Shown here: positions 1-7,510 of the stretch, in pieces | Numbering within the stretch: the first letter of the stretch is position 1 | Layout of the letters: every line of letters begins with the position of its first letter | Source: JBEVNX01 sp040507895 | GTDB lineage: Bacteria > Desulfobacterota > Binatia > JACPRU01 | Direction: 5' to 3' | DNA length: 10,838 nt | Assembly: GCA_040507895.1 (NCBI GenBank) | Contig: JBEVNX010000007.1 | Span: 1-10,838 of the forward strand | Position numbers and translations under genes: made by a program | Notes under the pieces: generated by a model | Database searches by the model: none | The model's input: only the letters and a program-made list of their open reading frames with translations | What the model was told of the DNA's origin: nothing

Positions 1-321
1 CAGGAGCTGAGCGACCGGCGCCAAGCGTTGGCGGCGGACTTGGAGCGCCTCACCGCCGAGCGCACGGGCCTCGCGATGGAGCTCGAGGAAAGCCTGCGCA
101 GGCGCTACGACCTGATCTTCGAGCGCAAGGACGGGTTGGCGGTCGTCGAGGTCCGGAAGGAGGGCGACTGCGGCGGCTGCCGGATGCGGGTTCCGCCGCA
201 GCTCATCACACAGATCCATCGCAACGCGGACGTGGTGTTCTGTCCGAACTGCCAGCGAATCCTCTGCGTGCTCCCCGCGGAGCTGCGCGCCGCCCGGGAG
301 GCGCCGAAAGCCGAAGCCTGA
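1..321 (+). CDS. C4-type zinc-ribbon protein with coiled coil (DUF164/CdsZ-like), 3' end only
   Basis: The gene enters from beyond the left edge: frame 1 is open from base 1, and the TTG at 28 is an internal Leu codon, not a start. The visible 106 residues begin with charged, Leu-rich helix (heptad-like LERLTAERTGLAMELEESL), the end of the long coiled coil typical of this family. Then comes a C4 zinc ribbon, CGGC followed about 25 residues later by CPNC, with a further Cys in QRILC. The VPPQL between the knuckles and the QRIL after the second pair are family hallmarks. In known members the coiled coil plus ribbon is thought to bind nucleic acid or protein; the precise role is not established. 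The low-complexity Ala/Glu tail ends at TGA 319-321. It is the only + strand gene and converges on the cupin-like gene. The family call is confident, the function is not. Confidence 0.88.
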   Translation, partial: QELSDRRQALAADLERLTAERTGLAMELEESLRRRYDLIFERKDGLAVVEVRKEGDCGGCRMRVPPQLITQIHRNADVVFCPNCQRILCVLPAELRAAREAPKAEA

Positions 322-346
322 GCGGGCCCACCTCGGGGCCAGCGCT
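321..346. terminator. GC-rich hairpin between convergent genes, possible weak bidirectional terminator
   Basis: Right at the zinc-ribbon stop codon, AGCG-GGCCC can pair with GGGCC-(AG bulge)-CGCT around a 6-base loop (acctcg). Both converging genes end here (stops at 319-321 and 359-361), so a terminator is expected. There is no T-run on either strand, so this is not a canonical intrinsic terminator. It could work by stalling, with Rho, or be a chance product of GC-rich sequence. Confidence 0.3.
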
Positions 347-358
347 CCGGGGGGTGCG

Positions 359-680
359 CTACTTCTCGACGAGGACCTCCCGGTACCGGGTCCGGCCCGC
401 GTTGCGCGCACTGTGCGACGCCGCTACCCGCCGACCCCTGCCGTCGTTGGAGACCAGCTCGCCTCCTCGACGGTCGATCGAGAAGATCTCGCCGGTGCGG
501 CCTCGATCGAGCCGAGCGCACGGCCATCCTCGCCGAAGACCTCGAGCGTGGAGCCTTCGATCACGTACGACATGAGTCCTTGTCGTGCATTGGCACCGTG
601 CTCTCTCCGGGCTCCAGCGCGAACTCCCACACGACGATCCGTTCGTCCTCGAAGAGCTTCTTCGTACCGACTTCGCCCAT
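359..680 (-). pseudogene. small cupin-like protein gene, broken by two apparent frameshifts
   Basis: An ATG at 680 follows a good SD (AGGAGAG, 684-690), 15 nt after the prfB stop. The first frame gives MGEVGTKKLFEDERIVVWEF then ALEPGEST and stops at TGA 561-563. A second frame takes over at about 575 (SYVIEGSTLEVFGEDGR). A third takes over at about 493-499 (GEIFSIDRRGGELVSNDGR) and runs through HSARNAGRTRYREVLVEK to TAG at 359-361. Joined, the segments make one protein of about 107 residues with the layout of small single-domain cupins: a VWEF-LEPGES strand pair, a YVIEGSTLEV strand, then an HSARNAG-TRYREV end. The 322-nt length equals 108 codons minus 2 bases, so two single-base losses explain it. 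Codon use stays normal throughout, suggesting recent decay or sequence error. The expected HxH metal motif is not clear near the first break. Substrate unknown. Confidence 0.7.
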
Positions 681-695
681 GATCTCTCCTGCGCA

Positions 696-1800
696 CTAGG
701 CCGCGATCTTCTTCAGTAGGTAGGCTTGAATGAATCGATCGATGTCTCCGTCGAGCACGGCGTCGGTGTTGCCGAACTCCATGCCCGTGCGGAGATCTTT
801 CACCAGCCGATACGGGTGCAGGACGTAAGAGCGGATCTGGCTGCCGAAACTGATGCCCTTCTTCCCCTTGGTCAGCTCCGCCATCTTCTCGCGTTGCTTC
901 TCCATCTCGAGCTCGTAGAGACGCGCCCGCAGGATCTTCATCGCCATCGCTCGGTTCTTGTGCTGCGAGCGCTCGTTCTGGCAGGCGACGACGATGCCGG
1001 TCGGCAGGTGTGTGAGGCGCACCGCCGAATCCGTCTTGTTGACGTGCTGGCCGCCGGCGCCGCTCGAGCGGTAGGTGTCGACGCGGAGATCCTCGTCGCG
1101 AATCTCGACCTCGATCTCGTCCTCGATCTCCGGGTAGACGAAAACGGAGGCGAACGAGGTGTGCCGGCGCGCGTTGGCGTCGAACGGCGAGATCCGCACC
1201 AGGCGATGGATGCCGCCTTCCGACTGCAGGTAGCCGTACGCGTACGGCCCTTCCACGGTGAACGTCGCGTTCTTGATCCCGCCACCCTCGCCCGGCTGCA
1301 GGTCGACGAGCTCGGTCTTGAAGCGCCGGCGCTCGGCCCAGCGCAAGTACATGCGCAGCAGCATCTCCGCCCAGTCCTGCGCTTCGGTGCCTCCCGCTCC
1401 CGGATGCACGGTGACGATGGCGTTGCCCGCGTCATGCTCGCCGCCGAGCATCTGCCGCATCTCCATCTCCGTGAGAAACTGCTCGACCTCGGCCGCCTTG
1501 CTCTCCGCCTCGGCGTGCGCTTCGGCCTCGCCCTCGGCGGCCATCTCGAGAAACACCTTGCCGTCGCCGAGGCCCCCGATGAGACGCTTCCACGCGTCGA
1601 GCGTGGACTGCAGCTCGGAGCGCTCCTTCAGGAGCTTCTGCGCGGTCTGCGGGTCGCTCCAGAAGTCCGGCGCGCCGCTCTTCTCGGCGAGCTCGGCGGC
1701 GCGGCGTTCGAGCTGAGCGACGTCAAAGATGCCTCCCGAGCGTATCGACGCGCCTCTCGAGGCCGTTCAGCTTGTCGCGAATCTCACCGACCGACAGCAT
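696..1800 (-). CDS. prfB: peptide chain release factor 2 (RF2), with programmed +1 frameshift
   Basis: RF2 recognises UGA and UAA stop codons in the ribosomal A site and triggers hydrolysis of peptidyl-tRNA. Translation starts at ATG 1798-1800 behind a purine-rich SD (GGAAGGG). Twenty-five codons (MLSVGEIRDKLNGLERRVDT, LGRHL) lead to an in-frame TGA at 1723-1725. A +1 slip at CTT then continues with DVAQLERRAAELAEK, giving 367 residues in all, the usual RF2 length. The anticodon-mimicking tripeptide SPF (about 204-206, in RISPFDANARRHTSF) marks RF2 rather than RF1, which has PxT. The catalytic GGQ is at about 249-251 (SSGAGGQHVNK), with the Gln that is N5-methylated in other bacteria. The stop is TAG, which RF2 does not read. 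The start overlaps the 3' end of lnt by 17 nt. A simple ORF call would start falsely at GTG 1556 and lose 81 residues. Confidence 0.97.
1722..1737 (-). promoter_or_regulatory. prfB: prfB programmed +1 ribosomal frameshift site
   Basis: Read on the minus strand, the site is GGGAGG (1737-1732), CAT, CTT, TGA, C. This matches the classic bacterial RF2 recoding signal: an internal SD-like hexamer three bases upstream of CTT, then a UGA followed by C, a poor termination context. When RF2 is scarce the ribosome pauses at UGA, the P-site tRNA-Leu slips from CUU to UUU, and the downstream frame is read. When RF2 is plentiful, translation ends after 25 codons. The codon number (UGA at codon 26) is the same as in E. 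coli. Confidence 0.96.
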
Positions 1801-3406
1801 GCAGATCCCTTCCAAGCCACTCCGACGGCCGCGGCTGCGGCCCGGGAATGCTCCAGCTTGCATACACTAGCATGACGACAGCCGCGAGTACCGCAGCCTT
1901 CGCGAACCAGTCGCCATGACGGCCGTAGAACGTGCCCGCCCGACGATCCGCCCCGACCTCTACGATCCGCACGCCGCGCGCTCCGAGCGGGATCGTCGAT
2001 TCGATGGCGCCGTCCGGGCGTACGACCGCCGAGATACCGGTGTTCGCGACCCGGACCAGCGCGACGCGGTTCTCGATCGCCCGGACCGCCGCCATCGCCA
2101 AATGCCGGAACGGGGCGCGCGAGTCGCCGAACCAGCCGTCGTTGGTCTGGTTGACGAGAAAGTCGGCGCCGCGCGCGACCATGGTCCGGGCGAAGTCCGG
2201 AAAGATGGCCTCGTAGCAGACGAGCACCGCGAAGTGCGCCTCGCGCAACGCGAACAGCGTCGGGCCGGAGCCGGGCACGAAGTCGCCTACGCTCGGCACG
2301 AGCTTCGGCACGAACCACAAGAAGCGGGACAGCGGCACGTATTCCCCGAACGGAACCAGAATGATCTTGTCGTACTGCGCCTCGAGCCGTCCGTTCGGCG
2401 CCAGCAGGAGCGAGCGATTGACGGGGCTCCACGCTCCCCCGCGACCGAGGGCTCTCTCCTTCAGCGCGGTGCTGCCGAACAACAACGGCGTGCCGAGACC
2501 CCGCACGAACGTGATCATCCGATCGCGCGATTGGCGATCGGCCGCGAAGCGCCGCGAGTCGGACGCGTAGACCTTGTCCTCTGCGAAGACGTACGGCGCG
2601 GAGGCCTCGGGCCAAACGACGAGGTCCGCGCCCTGCGCGGCCGCGGCGCGCGACAGCTCCTCCTGAAGGGAAAGGGTCTCCTCGCGGGTCGAAGGGTCCC
2701 ATTTTTGATCGGGGTCGATCGCGGGTTGAACCAGCGCGATGCGTAGCGTTCGCCGCGGTCGCTCGGCGCGAATCTCCGCGATGCGGCGATCGCCGTACCA
2801 GACCGCGAGGGCACAGAGCGCTCCGAGCAGCGCCAGGCGAACGGGCCGCGTGCGTCGAGACAGCAAGCCGTAGAGGCCGTGGTTCGCGCCGACGACGAGT
2901 GCGCTCACGCCGTAAATGCCGGTGATCTCGCAGACTTGCAGCAGACGAAGCGAGGCGGATTGGCTGTAGCCGAGCAGATCCCACGGACAGGGCAAGAGCA
3001 CGGTGGCGCGACACCATTCGAGGCCCACCCACAGCGCGATCGCCATCGCGAGTCCGTCCCCTCCGACCCGTGTCTGCCAGTAGCGCAGACCCGCGGCGAA
3101 CAGCGCCGGATAGAGCGCGAGGGCGGCCGCCATGGCCACGAGCGGCATCGAGGCCGCAAAGCGGCTCGTGCCAGCGGCCCGTGCGATGGTCGCCGGGATC
3201 CAATCGAGGGAGAGGCAAAAGAAGAGCGCGCCGGCGATCCAGCCGAGGCGAAACGCCCGCCCGACGCTCTCGCCGTCGATCGCGCGCAGGAGCGGCACCA
3301 GCGCGAACCATGCGCACGCGCTCCAGCCGGGCTTGGGGAAGGAGGCGGCGAGGAGCGCTCCCGCCGCGGCTGCGAGAAGGCCATTGGCGAGGCGCGGCTT
3401 TCTCAC
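1784..3406 (-). CDS. lnt: apolipoprotein N-acyltransferase
   Basis: Lnt moves an acyl chain from a phospholipid to the N-terminal diacylglyceryl-Cys of lipoproteins at the periplasmic face of the inner membrane. The 540-residue protein begins with about six hydrophobic segments in residues 8-205 (for example LLAAAAGALLAASF, AGALFFCLSLDWI, LVAMAAALALYPALF). A nitrilase-type domain follows from about 220 (LRIALVQPAID) to 490, and a final membrane helix lies near 502-519. The catalytic triad is visible: Glu267 in VVWPEAS, Lys347 in QYDKIILVPFGEY, Cys397 in LVCYEAIFPD. VNQTNDGWFGDS and HLAMAAVRAIENR are also typical. The start is GTG 3404-3406, overlapping the ybeY stop in GTGA with no clear SD of its own, which suggests coupled reinitiation. 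The TGA end lies 17 nt inside prfB. Confidence 0.96.
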   Translation of the reverse strand: MRKPRLANGLLAAAAGALLAASFPKPGWSACAWFALVPLLRAIDGESVGRAFRLGWIAGALFFCLSLDWIPATIARAAGTSRFAASMPLVAMAAALALYPALFAAGLRYWQTRVGGDGLAMAIALWVGLEWCRATVLLPCPWDLLGYSQSASLRLLQVCEITGIYGVSALVVGANHGLYGLLSRRTRPVRLALLGALCALAVWYGDRRIAEIRAERPRRTLRIALVQPAIDPDQKWDPSTREETLSLQEELSRAAAAQGADLVVWPEASAPYVFAEDKVYASDSRRFAADRQSRDRMITFVRGLGTPLLFGSTALKERALGRGGAWSPVNRSLLLAPNGRLEAQYDKIILVPFGEYVPLSRFLWFVPKLVPSVGDFVPGSGPTLFALREAHFAVLVCYEAIFPDFARTMVARGADFLVNQTNDGWFGDSRAPFRHLAMAAVRAIENRVALVRVANTGISAVVRPDGAIESTIPLGARGVRIVEVGADRRAGTFYGRHGDWFAKAAVLAAVVMLVYASWSIPGPQPRPSEWLGRDLHAVGR

Positions 3407-3849
3407 CGGCAGAATGTGCGCCGTAGCCGCGCGCGCACGTCGCGCTCCTTTCGCTGCATGCGGCGCTCTTCGCGCGGCGACATCTCGTGGTCGTAGCCGG
3501 CGAGATGGAGGATGCCGTGCACCAACAGCCGATCCACCTCGTCGGGGAGCGCACCCCGATGCTCGCGCGCCTGGCGCCTCGCGGTGTCGACCGAGATCAC
3601 GACGTCGCCGAGCGCGCCGCCCACGGCGCCGAACTCGCCCTCGCGAAGCGCGAAGGCGAGCACGTCGGTCGCGCGGTCCTTACCGCGGTAGCGGTGGTTC
3701 AGCTCCCGAATCTCGTCGTCGCGGACGAGTGACACGCTGAGCTCCGAACCGCCGAGGCCGAGCGCCTCAAGAGCCGCCTTCGCCTTGCGGGCGAGGGTCC
3801 GCCGGTCGATCCCCTTCGCGGAGACCGTTCCCGACACGAGCACCGCCAT
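3403..3849 (-). CDS. ybeY: endoribonuclease YbeY (rRNA maturation factor)
   Basis: YbeY is a zinc-dependent RNase needed for 16S rRNA 3'-end maturation and ribosome quality control. The 148 residues carry the family signature HGILHLAGYDH, with zinc ligands His111, His115 and His121, preceded by NHRYRGKDRATDVLAF and LGDVVIS, both well conserved. Length is normal. Start choice: a GTG at 3853-3855 would also open the frame, but the SD GGGGAGG (3856-3862) abuts it directly. The ATG at 3847-3849 sits 6 nt from that SD and is preferred. The first 83 nt overlap the 3' end of phoH, and the TGA overlaps the lnt GTG. Neighbours phoH and lnt match the conserved ybeZ-ybeY-lnt arrangement. The Arg-rich C-terminus (RKERDVRARLRR) may help RNA contact (inference). 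Confidence 0.95.
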   Translation of the reverse strand: MAVLVSGTVSAKGIDRRTLARKAKAALEALGLGGSELSVSLVRDDEIRELNHRYRGKDRATDVLAFALREGEFGAVGGALGDVVISVDTARRQAREHRGALPDEVDRLLVHGILHLAGYDHEMSPREERRMQRKERDVRARLRRTFCR

Positions 3850-4837
3850 TCGCACCCTCCCCGCGACTCTCCGCCTCCGCCGCGCCCGCCCGCTCGTAGG
3901 CCGTGATGATGTCCTGGACCAACCGGTGCCGCACCACGTCCTTCTCGTTGAAGCCGATGAAGCGCATGCCGCGGATGTCGGCGAGAATCGACGCTGCGTG
4001 CTTCAGCCCCGAGGACTTGCCCGCCGGCAGGTCGATCTGCGTCACGTCCCCCGTCACTACCGCCTTCGAGCCGTATCCGAGGCGAGTGAGGAACATCTTC
4101 ATCTGCTCGGTGGTGGTGTTTTGCGCTTCGTCGAGGATGACGAAGGAGTCGTTGAGCGTGCGGCCGCGCATGAACGCGAGCGGAGCCACCTCGATCGTGC
4201 CGCGCTCGATCATCTTGCGCGCGCGATCGAAGTCCACCATGTCGTGCAGCGCATCGTAGAGCGGTCGGAGATACGGGTTCACCTTCTCGGCGAGATCCCC
4301 GGGCAGAAAGCCGAGCTTTTCCCCCGCCTCGACGGCCGGGCGCGTCAGGATGATGCGCGCGTAGTTGTTCCGGGTGAGCTCCGCTACTGCCATCGCCATC
4401 GCCAGGTACGTCTTGCCGGTGCCCGCGGGCCCGATGCCGAACACGATGTCGTGGGTGCGGATGGCGTCGATGTAGACCTTCTGGTTGAGGCTCTTCGGCG
4501 TGATGACGCGCTTGTGGGCGGAGATGTAGATGGTGTCGAGAAAGATGTCGCGCAGATTCGCGCCGCGATCGCTCGACAGGATGCGCACCGCGTAGTCGAC
4601 GTCGCTCGGATAGACCGGGTAGCCCTTCTCGAGGAGCCCGTAGAGCTGCTTCACCACGCGGCCAGCGAGCTCGCGTTGCACCGCGTCGCCCTGGATGTGG
4701 ATGCCGCCCGGAGAGGACCCGATGCGCACGCCGAGCAGCCGCTCGAGGCTGCGCAAGTGCTCGTCCTGTTGACCCGCGACTTGATGCACGAGCCGCTGGT
4801 CCTCGAAACTGAGCTCGGTCGCGCCGTCGTCGTTCAA
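3767..4837 (-). CDS. phoH: PhoH family ATPase (PhoH/YbeZ)
   Basis: PhoH-family proteins are cytoplasmic P-loop ATPases related to superfamily 1 helicases; YbeZ members associate with YbeY and are thought to act in RNA metabolism. The 356-residue protein has an N-terminal KH-like segment (about 30-70, LERLLGVRIGSSPGGIHIQG). The ATPase core follows, with Walker A GPAGTGKT (136-143), the GEKLGFLPGDL motif (172-182), Walker B FVILDEAQN (232-240), a VTGDVTQIDLP motif (261-271), and the family ending FNEKDVVRHRLVQDIITAYE (296-315). After this about 40 residues rich in Gly, Glu and Arg have no family likeness and mostly lie over the 5' end of ybeY. The start is TTG 4835-4837, overlapping the alaS stop in TTGA, with SD GAGGT 6 nt upstream. 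Assignment is secure; substrate unknown. Confidence 0.95.
   Translation of the reverse strand: MNDDGATELSFEDQRLVHQVAGQQDEHLRSLERLLGVRIGSSPGGIHIQGDAVQRELAGRVVKQLYGLLEKGYPVYPSDVDYAVRILSSDRGANLRDIFLDTIYISAHKRVITPKSLNQKVYIDAIRTHDIVFGIGPAGTGKTYLAMAMAVAELTRNNYARIILTRPAVEAGEKLGFLPGDLAEKVNPYLRPLYDALHDMVDFDRARKMIERGTIEVAPLAFMRGRTLNDSFVILDEAQNTTTEQMKMFLTRLGYGSKAVVTGDVTQIDLPAGKSSGLKHAASILADIRGMRFIGFNEKDVVRHRLVQDIITAYERAGAAEAESRGEGANGGARVGNGLREGDRPADPRPQGEGGS
3856..3862 (-). promoter_or_regulatory. ybeY: ribosome binding site deciding the ybeY start
   Basis: GGGGAGG on the minus strand lies directly against a possible GTG start but 6 nt before ATG 3849, which is normal spacing. This supports ATG as the start and a 148-residue protein. 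The SD lies inside the coding sequence of phoH, so ribosomes translating phoH pass over it. Confidence 0.65.
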
Positions 4838-7500
4838 CGGACTACCTCGTAGACCTTGTCGAGAGCTGCGTCCAGCCGCGATGGGTCGGGCCCGCCGGCT
4901 TGCGCGAGCTCCGGCTTGCCGCCGCCGCCACCGCCTACGATCGGCGCGATCTCCTTGATGATCCGCCCCGCCGGGTAGCGCTCGACGAGATCCTTGGTCA
5001 CCGCGGCGAGGAGCAGCGCTTTTTCACCGCGCCGCGTGCCGAGCACGACGATGCCGGAGCCCAGCCGGCCCCGGAGCTGATCGGCCATCTCCCGCAGCCC
5101 CTTGTCGTCCACGTCGTCGACCCGCGCGGCGAGCACCGCCACACCGTTCACCCGCCGCATTCGCGACACGAGGTCGGCGCTCTGGCTGCCGGCGAGCTTC
5201 GATTGGGCTTCCTGGAGGCGGCGCTCGAGCTCCTTCCGCTCCGCGAGCAGTCGCTCGAGACGCTCCACCGAAGCCTCCTCCGGCCCCTTGAGGATCTCCC
5301 CGATCTCGCGCAATACATGCTCGCGCTGGTGGATCCAGCCGAGCGCACCCTCGCCGGTGAGGCCCTCGACGCGGCGCACGCCGGCGGCTACGCCCGACTC
5401 ACCGCGCAGCTTGAACAGACCGATGTCGCCGGTCCGGCGGACATGCGTGCCGCCACAAAGCTCGGTCGAAGCGTCGCCCATTTGCACCACACGCACCCGG
5501 TCCCCGTACTTGTCACCGAAGAACGCGAGCGCGCCGCGACGGATCGCCTCGTCATAGGGCAGCTCTTCGCTCGTCACGGGCGCGTTCTCCCGAACGAGCG
5601 AGTTGACCTCGTCCTCGATCTCGAACAGCCGCTCGGGCGCGATCGGCCCCTGAAAAGTGAAATCGAAGCGCAGCCGCTCGGGCGCGACTAGCGATCCCGC
5701 CTGGCGAACCTGCGTGCCGAGACGCTTGCGGAGAACGGCGTGGAGGAGGTGGGTGACGGAGTGGTTCAGCCGCGTGGCGTCGCGCCGTTCGCGGTCGATC
5801 GCGAGCCGCACGCGCGCCCCGCGGCGGATCGCGCCGCGTATGACCTTCCCCACGTGGACGATCACCTCGGCTTCGCCGCTTTCCCAGCGCACCGGCTCCT
5901 TCTGCGTGTCGGCGACTTCGAAGCGGTCTCCGGCCTCGCTTTCGATCACTCCTCGATCGCCGACCTGACCACCCGATTCCGCGTAGAAGGGAGTCTCGGC
6001 GACGACCAGCGCCGCTTCGGAACCCTCCGTAGCCTCGTCAACCTCGGCGCCGGCGACGAGCACCGCGACCACCTCGGACTCGGCTCTATAGACGAAGTCC
6101 CCGACGAAGCGGCTCGACAGCGCTCGCCGAGCCCGCAGTTGCGGCGCGCCCTCACCGCCGGTGCTGAACGCCGCCTTCTGCGCCTCGCGGGCGCGCGCGC
6201 GTTGCTCGGCCATGGCGTGCTCGAAGCCCGCGCGATCGACCCCGATGCCGTCGGCTTTGAGGAGGTCCTCGGTGAGATCGAGCGGAAGCCCGTAGGTGTC
6301 GTAGAGCTTGAAGGCGGATTCGCCCGAGAGCAGGCCCGCGCCGCGAGCCCGCAGCGCGCGCACCTCTTCCTCGAGAATCGCTCCAGCTCGGCCGAGAGTC
6401 TCGGCGAAGCGGACCTCCTCGGCGCCGATCACCTCCTCGATCTCGCGGCGGCCGGAGCGCAGCTCCGGGTACGCGGCACCGAAGCCGTCGACCACCGCGC
6501 CCGCGACTTGCGCCAGGAAGGGTCGGTCGAGCCCGAGGTTCTTGCCGTGACGCGCCGCTCGCCGCAAGATGCGGCGCAGCACGTACCCGCGTCCCTCGTT
6601 CGAAGGCCGTACGCCGTCGCCGATCATGAACGAGACGGCTCGACCATGATCGGCGATGACCCGGAACGAGACGTCGATCTCGCCGCCGGAGCCGTAGCGC
6701 TTGGCGCACAGACCCTCAGTGAAGGCGATCATGTCCCGAAAGAGATCGGCCTCGTAGTTGCTGAGCACGCCTTGCAGGACCGCCGTGATGCGCTCGAGTC
6801 CCATGCCGGTGTCGACGTGCCTGGCTGGCAGCTCGTCGAGCTTGCCTCGCTCGTCGCGGTTGTACTGGATGAAGACCAGGTTCCAGAGCTCGAGGAACCG
6901 GGCACAATCCCCGTTCACCGCGCAGACGTGGCCGGGTTCCCGGCCGCGATCGCAGGCGACGGGACCGCGATCGATGTGGATCTCCGAGCACGGGCCGCAG
7001 GGCCCGGTCTCGCCCATCTCCCAGAAGTTGTCCTTCTCGCCGAAGCGCAGGATTCGGTCTCGCCCGACGTCGGTGGCCTTGCTCCACCATTCCTCGGCCT
7101 CATCGTCGGTATTGTAGACCGTCACCCAGAGGTCCTGTTTCGGGAGCTTCCAGACCTCGGTGAGCAGCTCCCACGCCCAGCCGATGGCTTCCTTCTTGTA
7201 GTAGTCGCCGAACGACCAGTTGCCGAGCATCTCGAAGAACGTGTGGTGATACGTGTCGCGGCCGACCTCTTCGAGGTCGTTGTGCTTGCCGCTGATTCGC
7301 AGGCACTTCTGCGAGTTCGCGGCGCGCGGATTCTTGCGCTTCTCCGCGCCCAGAAAGACCTGCTTGAACTGCACCATGCCCGCGTTCGTGAACAGGAGCG
7401 TCGGGTCTCCGGGCGGGACCAAGGAGGCGCTCGGGACGATGTCGTGACCGCGGCTCCGGAAGAACTGCAGGAAGCTTTCGCGGACCTGGTTACCCGTCAT
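4834..7500 (-). CDS. alaS: alanine--tRNA ligase
   Basis: AlaRS charges tRNA-Ala and hydrolyses mischarged Ser- or Gly-tRNA-Ala in the cytoplasm. The 888 residues show the full bacterial layout. The class II catalytic domain (1 to about 250) has FTNAGMVQFKQVFLG, HHTFFEMLGNWSFGDYYKKE and DTGMGLERI. A tRNA-recognition helical region spans about 250-455. The editing domain (about 460-700) has zinc ligands in NHSVTH (His580, His584) and CGGTH (Cys682, His686). A short coiled coil (745-770) leads to the C-Ala/DHHA1 domain ending in VGGGGGGKPELAQAGG. Extra cysteines at 168, 171, 183, 193 and 199 fall where many AlaRS have a metal-binding insertion. ATG 7498-7500 lies 10 nt after recX with a modest AAGG SD; the TGA overlaps the phoH start. 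It is intact. Confidence 0.98.
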   Translation of the reverse strand: MTGNQVRESFLQFFRSRGHDIVPSASLVPPGDPTLLFTNAGMVQFKQVFLGAEKRKNPRAANSQKCLRISGKHNDLEEVGRDTYHHTFFEMLGNWSFGDYYKKEAIGWAWELLTEVWKLPKQDLWVTVYNTDDEAEEWWSKATDVGRDRILRFGEKDNFWEMGETGPCGPCSEIHIDRGPVACDRGREPGHVCAVNGDCARFLELWNLVFIQYNRDERGKLDELPARHVDTGMGLERITAVLQGVLSNYEADLFRDMIAFTEGLCAKRYGSGGEIDVSFRVIADHGRAVSFMIGDGVRPSNEGRGYVLRRILRRAARHGKNLGLDRPFLAQVAGAVVDGFGAAYPELRSGRREIEEVIGAEEVRFAETLGRAGAILEEEVRALRARGAGLLSGESAFKLYDTYGLPLDLTEDLLKADGIGVDRAGFEHAMAEQRARAREAQKAAFSTGGEGAPQLRARRALSSRFVGDFVYRAESEVVAVLVAGAEVDEATEGSEAALVVAETPFYAESGGQVGDRGVIESEAGDRFEVADTQKEPVRWESGEAEVIVHVGKVIRGAIRRGARVRLAIDRERRDATRLNHSVTHLLHAVLRKRLGTQVRQAGSLVAPERLRFDFTFQGPIAPERLFEIEDEVNSLVRENAPVTSEELPYDEAIRRGALAFFGDKYGDRVRVVQMGDASTELCGGTHVRRTGDIGLFKLRGESGVAAGVRRVEGLTGEGALGWIHQREHVLREIGEILKGPEEASVERLERLLAERKELERRLQEAQSKLAGSQSADLVSRMRRVNGVAVLAARVDDVDDKGLREMADQLRGRLGSGIVVLGTRRGEKALLLAAVTKDLVERYPAGRIIKEIAPIVGGGGGGKPELAQAGGPDPSRLDAALDKVYEVVR

Positions 7501-7510
7501 GAAGCCTTGT

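Noticed and set aside
322..358. RNase P RNA (rnpB), looked for because it can lie near DUF164-type genes in some lineages
   Set aside because: The gap before the converging cupin-like gene is only about 37 nt and has none of the conserved rnpB core sequence.
341..360. Second inverted repeat AGCGC...GCGCT as a terminator
   Set aside because: Only a 5-base stem with a 10-base G-rich loop and no T-run on either strand.
726..1919. 397-codon + strand open frame opposite prfB and the lnt end
   Set aside because: Mirror of prfB codons, including across the frameshift site. It has His/Val/Asp/Arg-rich composition typical of antisense frames and no family features.
1767..3554. 595-codon minus-strand frame overlapping lnt
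   Set aside because: It runs in a different frame over the same DNA as lnt, which has the full catalytic triad and membrane segments. This frame gives only Arg-rich sequence.
3785..4852. 355-codon + strand open frame opposite phoH
   Set aside because: Its limits almost equal those of phoH on the other strand and its composition is that of an antisense shadow.
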